The notes under the pieces: generated by a model
The model's database searches: none
What the model was told of the DNA's origin: nothing
The model's input: the letters and a program-made list of their open reading frames with translations, nothing else
Translations under genes and position numbers: made by a program
Origin: an uncultured Propionibacterium sp.
GTDB lineage: Bacteria; Actinomycetota; Actinomycetes; Propionibacteriales; Propionibacteriaceae
Direction: 5' to 3'
NCBI GenBank assembly: GCA_938036835.1
Contig: CALHWB010000037.1
Span: 32,928 to 96,927 of the forward strand
Length of the DNA: 64,000 bases
Shown here: piece by piece, positions 61,349 through 64,000 of the stretch
How the letters are laid out: each line of letters begins with the position of its first letter
Position numbering within the stretch: position 1 is the stretch's first letter

Positions 61349-61763
61349 CCGGTCCGCCTGGGCAAAGTAGCGGCCCCCACCAGCAGGATGGCCAGGCCGC
61401 AGCCGGCGGTCACGGTCAGATCGGTCCAGTAGCCGGTGGTCACCTCCGTACTATCCAGCAGTTCGGTCATGGCGTCCACTCCATAGCTCATCGGCATCGC
61501 CGTCGACAGCGCGTGTAGCCAGTCGGCCATGTCGTCGCGGGGCACGAAAAGCCCGCACAGCAGGATCTGGGGGGTCAGCATTACCGGGAACAGCTGCACC
61601 GCCTGGAATTCGGTCCGCGAGACGGCCGAACCCAGCAGTCCCAGGGCCATCCCCAGCTGGGCGGACGCGATCGCGGTGAGCAGCACCCAGCCGGTGCCCC
61701 CGGCGACTTCCATACCCAGCACCCAATGGGTGTAGCCGGTGCCGATGGCGGCCTGCGCGCAGC
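61345..61763 (-). pseudogene. ABC-2 permease fragment (C-terminal half)
   Basis: About 135 codons encode the last helices of an ABC-2 permease: LLTAIASAQLGMALGLLGSA, VQLFPVMLTPQILLCGLFVP and MPMSYGVDAMTELLDSTEV, with a final hydrophobic helix. The N-terminal half is absent: sequence changes directly to the start of an ATPase in another frame near 61770. An in-frame ATG at 61722 exists, but the product would lack about half of the membrane domain. Confidence 0.75.
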
Positions 61764-61783
61764 AACAGCAGGTCGTGACAGCG

Positions 61784-61987
61784 AGCCGGTTCGCCCAGCA
61801 CCAGCACCCGGCCGCCGGCGATGCGCTGGACGCCGACGATGCAGCGCATTAGGGTGGTCTTCCCGGAACCGGAAGGACCCAGCAGGCCGGTCACCCGGCC
61901 GGCCTGGATGGACAATCGCAGGCCATCGAGCACCTTACGCCGGCCCCGGATGACCCGCAGATCCGCTACCTCGATCGCGACGTTCAT
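61784..61987 (-). pseudogene. ABC ATPase fragment (N-terminal 68 residues)
   Basis: From ATG 61987 the sequence encodes a normal ABC ATPase start: AIEVADLRVIRGRRKVLDGL, Walker A TGLLGPSGSGKTTLMRCIVG and GGRVLVLGEPA. Homology ends there; signature, Walker B and everything after are lost, and the DNA runs straight into the permease fragment. A deletion has therefore removed the C-terminal ATPase and N-terminal permease parts together. Confidence 0.8.
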
Positions 61988-62222
61988 GGGTTCAGACTGT
62001 CGCCTGCCGGTTCCGCGCTCAAGCCGTGGGGAATTCTTCCCGCCGGTCAACGATGGCCATCGCCCGCCTGTCAACCGCACAAAGTTGGGTGGGTTCGCCG
62101 ATAGCCATCGCCGGTGGGGAATTGTCTCGTGGTCCGGCGACCCGTTTTGGGCGGTCGCGAGGGCTCGCACGCCGCCGGCCGGTCTCGGCGTACCGGTTTA
62201 GGCCGGCCCCGGTGGCAGCCGG

Positions 62223-63236
62223 TCAGCAGTGGCGATGGGGAAAGTCGTGGGCGTCATGCCGCACCGCATTGCTCAGTTCGGTGATCGCCGCGCGGCCTGC
62301 GGAGGGATCCTCCGAACGGGAACTGGCCGCCATGGCGATGGCCACCTGGGTGCCGTCGGCCAGCTTCAGCAGGCCGAATTGGCGAACCAGCAGCCGGCCG
62401 TTGGGCAGCCTGGCCCAGGCACCCTTGGAGTAGCTGAGGGGAATGGTCTGTAGGCCCCACATCTGATCGGTTGGGTCGTTGAGTTTCGACAGCACCGGGA
62501 ACGACTTGTCGATATCGCAGGCCAGCGCGCCCATCAGGTGGGCCTGGTCGTCGAGCGACCATTCGGTGTACAGGTATGGCGCGCCGGGGCTGTCGGGGTG
62601 TTCGGCGGGCACGCGGGTAGCCCAGTCCCCGTAGGCGCGCAGCAGTTCGGTGGTGCGTTCGGCGGCCTCGGCAGGATCGCCCAGGAAGGCCCAGAGCGCC
62701 GCATCGGCCGCCGCCGAGTCGTCGGCCAATGCCCGGTTGAAGACGTATTCGCGATCCAACGGTTGGTTTTCGCCGGCCACGATCGCCATCGCCATCGGGA
62801 CATCCACGGTGGCCAGCGCGGGCCCGTCGCGCAGTATGCCTCCCTGCCAGGTGATCTGGGTGCGCGCATAGTAGGGGGCGACCTGGCCTATCGAGATGCC
62901 GAGCGAGACCCGGTACCGCTGCTCGATGCGGCGGATCTGGGCGGTCAGCTCGGCCAGTTCGGGTGCCGGCGCGAGCTGTGCGGGGGGTACCAGTGGTGTG
63001 GGCGGCCCGGTGGTGGGGCTGGCGCCGGGCGTCGAGGTCTGCGGTGGTGGCGGCCGGCCGGTGTTGCTCCGGGTGGCGCCGAAGGCGATGGAGGTCACCA
63101 GCAGCACCGCGATGGTGAGTACCAGCGCGGCCAGCGGGGTACGACGCAACCAGGCCGGCAGCCGGCCTTTCTTGGGGTGGCCAGTTGTCGAGGTACCCTT
63201 GGAGGCATCGTCGGTCGTCGAGCGGTCGATGCTCAT
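62223..63236 (-). CDS. Membrane-anchored beta-lactamase-fold-like protein
   Basis: A 337-residue protein with a basic cytoplasmic tail, one transmembrane helix (PLAALVLTIAVLLVTSIAFG), a Pro/Thr-rich linker and an extracellular domain of about 240 residues. The domain (SLGISIGQVAPYYARTQITW; LPNGRLLVRQFGLLKLADGT; VAIAMAASSRSEDPSAG) resembles the serine beta-lactamase/penicillin-binding fold, but the Ser-x-x-Lys and Lys-Thr-Gly motifs are not recognisable, so it is probably not catalytic. Ribosome site AGGAGGTCC before ATG 63236. Such pseudo-enzymes are frequent in actinobacteria with unknown roles. Confidence 0.72.
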   Translation of the reverse strand: MSIDRSTTDDASKGTSTTGHPKKGRLPAWLRRTPLAALVLTIAVLLVTSIAFGATRSNTGRPPPPQTSTPGASPTTGPPTPLVPPAQLAPAPELAELTAQIRRIEQRYRVSLGISIGQVAPYYARTQITWQGGILRDGPALATVDVPMAMAIVAGENQPLDREYVFNRALADDSAAADAALWAFLGDPAEAAERTTELLRAYGDWATRVPAEHPDSPGAPYLYTEWSLDDQAHLMGALACDIDKSFPVLSKLNDPTDQMWGLQTIPLSYSKGAWARLPNGRLLVRQFGLLKLADGTQVAIAMAASSRSEDPSAGRAAITELSNAVRHDAHDFPHRHC

Positions 63237-63347
63237 CTGGACCTCCTGATGGCCGCGGTGGGTTGGTGACGCCGGCGGCGGCGCTGACTACTAGTATGGC
63301 CGCGGGCGCAGGGCACGCGGCAGCGCGCCAGAGGTGGTTTTGGGGAG

Positions 63348-64000
63348 ATGTTCTGCGCCAGGTGCTGGACACGGGTGGGAGCGCATGAGCGCTTCTGCCA
63401 TGAATGCCACGCCGATCTGACCGCTCCCGGATCGGTTCAGTTGGCGGATCCGCGACGCGCCCACCAGCGGAATCTCACCGCCTCGGGTGGCGGAGTCGGG
63501 TCGCTCGCCTCGCCGCCGCGGCAGGTGCCACCGGCCAGCCCGGGACCGGCAGCCGCCGGACGGCCCGGCCCGCCGCAGCCACCGTCCGCTGCGCGATCGC
63601 CCGAGGTCCCGGCGCCGGCCGGCGACGGTGGCGGTCCTGCCTCGAAGGCACGGTCTTCGCTGCCGGTTCCCGGCCCACCGGCAGCCGGTCCGTCCGCGGT
63701 GCAGCACCGGGATGCGGCGCCGGTTCCGGACGCCTCGGCCGCGTCATCCGGCACCGGTCCGGGCCTGCGCCGCTTGCCGGCGATCCGTGGCCTTGACCCC
63801 GGGCAGTGGGCCGGGATCCGGACAAAACTGGTCGGTCTGGGGGAGAAGGCCCGCCAGGCCGTGCAGGCCAGGCTGAACCCCCCGCAGCGGCCTCCGGCGT
63901 CGGCCGGTTCCCCGCCTGCCCGTTCGGAACCGTCGCCGCGGCCGGCCGCCGGTTCCGGTGTGCGTCAGCCGCCAGGCCCGGTAGCCGTGGCGCCCCGGCC
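63348..64000 (+). CDS. Zinc-ribbon protein with long Pro-rich region (partial)
   Basis: An open frame from ATG 63348 runs to the window edge without a stop (217 codons). The N-terminus FCARCWTRVGAHERFCHECH has two CxxC knuckles 12 residues apart, a zinc ribbon of the type at the start of many actinobacterial membrane proteins. It is followed by a long Pro/Ala/Ser/Gly-rich, probably disordered, region with one helical patch (LVGLGEKARQAVQARL). The C-terminus is outside the window, and a membrane or forkhead-type domain may follow. Divergent from the beta-lactamase-fold-like gene. Confidence 0.72.
   Translation, partial: MFCARCWTRVGAHERFCHECHADLTAPGSVQLADPRRAHQRNLTASGGGVGSLASPPRQVPPASPGPAAAGRPGPPQPPSAARSPEVPAPAGDGGGPASKARSSLPVPGPPAAGPSAVQHRDAAPVPDASAASSGTGPGLRRLPAIRGLDPGQWAGIRTKLVGLGEKARQAVQARLNPPQRPPASAGSPPARSEPSPRPAAGSGVRQPPGPVAVAPR

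Overview
The window is high-GC DNA (many GTG and TTG starts, short intergenic gaps, stop/start overlaps of the ATGA or GTGA type) from an actinobacterium. WhiB, a PonA2-type penicillin-binding protein, a two-ATPase-lineage Tad cluster with a DUF4244 pilin, and the gene order MPE-ponA2-whiB4 ... RidA-nth-NUDIX ... ssd-tadABC ... helicase ... topA ... tmk-holB all point there. From memory this order matches the Mycobacterium tuberculosis Rv3683-Rv3644c neighbourhood. The ethanolamine microcompartment, Pta and fermentative-type genes would suit a facultative or anaerobic member of the Propionibacteriales, but genus cannot be fixed from sequence alone.

Layout. 1-4.9 kb: a partial hypothetical gene, a decayed CcdA gene beside an intact DsbA-like gene, a Crp/Fnr-type regulator, a transposase remnant, tRNA-Pro(CGG) and an XRE regulator. 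4.9-8.6 kb: metallophosphoesterase, PonA2-like PBP and WhiB4-like protein. 8.96-27.5 kb: a single-strand run of 18 genes for an ethanolamine-utilisation (EUT) bacterial microcompartment. 27.6-33.1 kb: aldo/keto reductase, ABC-2 exporter plus NarL-type two-component system, and an esterase divergent from them across a perfect 34-bp palindrome. 33.1-37.7 kb: housekeeping block (DUF4177, RidA, endonuclease III, CoA-type NUDIX, holin-X, EamA, methyltransferase-like). 37.9-43.2 kb: Ssd plus Tad pilus genes. 43.2-55.1 kb: phosphatase, MrfA-like helicase, lipoprotein, methyltransferase, topA, CYTH/CHAD-like protein, tmk, holB. 55.2-64 kb: DoxX protein, secreted peptidase, tRNA-Thr(CGU), several broken transport genes, an amine oxidase, a secreted beta-lactamase-fold protein and a partial zinc-ribbon protein.

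EUT logic. EutH imports ethanolamine; EutBC, kept active by EutA and supplied with adenosylcobalamin by EutT, makes acetaldehyde and ammonia inside a shell built from EutN (vertex), EutL, a BMC-H protein and a second tandem-BMC protein. EutE makes acetyl-CoA, a full-length Pta makes acetyl phosphate, EutQ may make ATP, and a zinc alcohol dehydrogenase recycles NADH. The most unusual parts are: (i) a complete second EutA-EutB-EutC set at the end of the operon, whose EutB keeps Arg160, Gln162, Asn193, Glu287, Phe329 and Met392 but has Ala in place of the amino-binding Asp362; (ii) a BMC-H gene with two good ribosome sites in one frame, so that a form with an 88-residue disordered extension and a plain 97-residue form are both expected; (iii) a 123-residue protein made only of the EutQ/EutT N-terminal module, a duplicated 24-residue linker and a C-terminal helix, which looks like a dedicated scaffold or adaptor.

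Several loci near the window edges are in decay (CcdA, transposase, MFS fragment, frameshifted MFS, and an ABC-permease-TetR trio with internal deletions).
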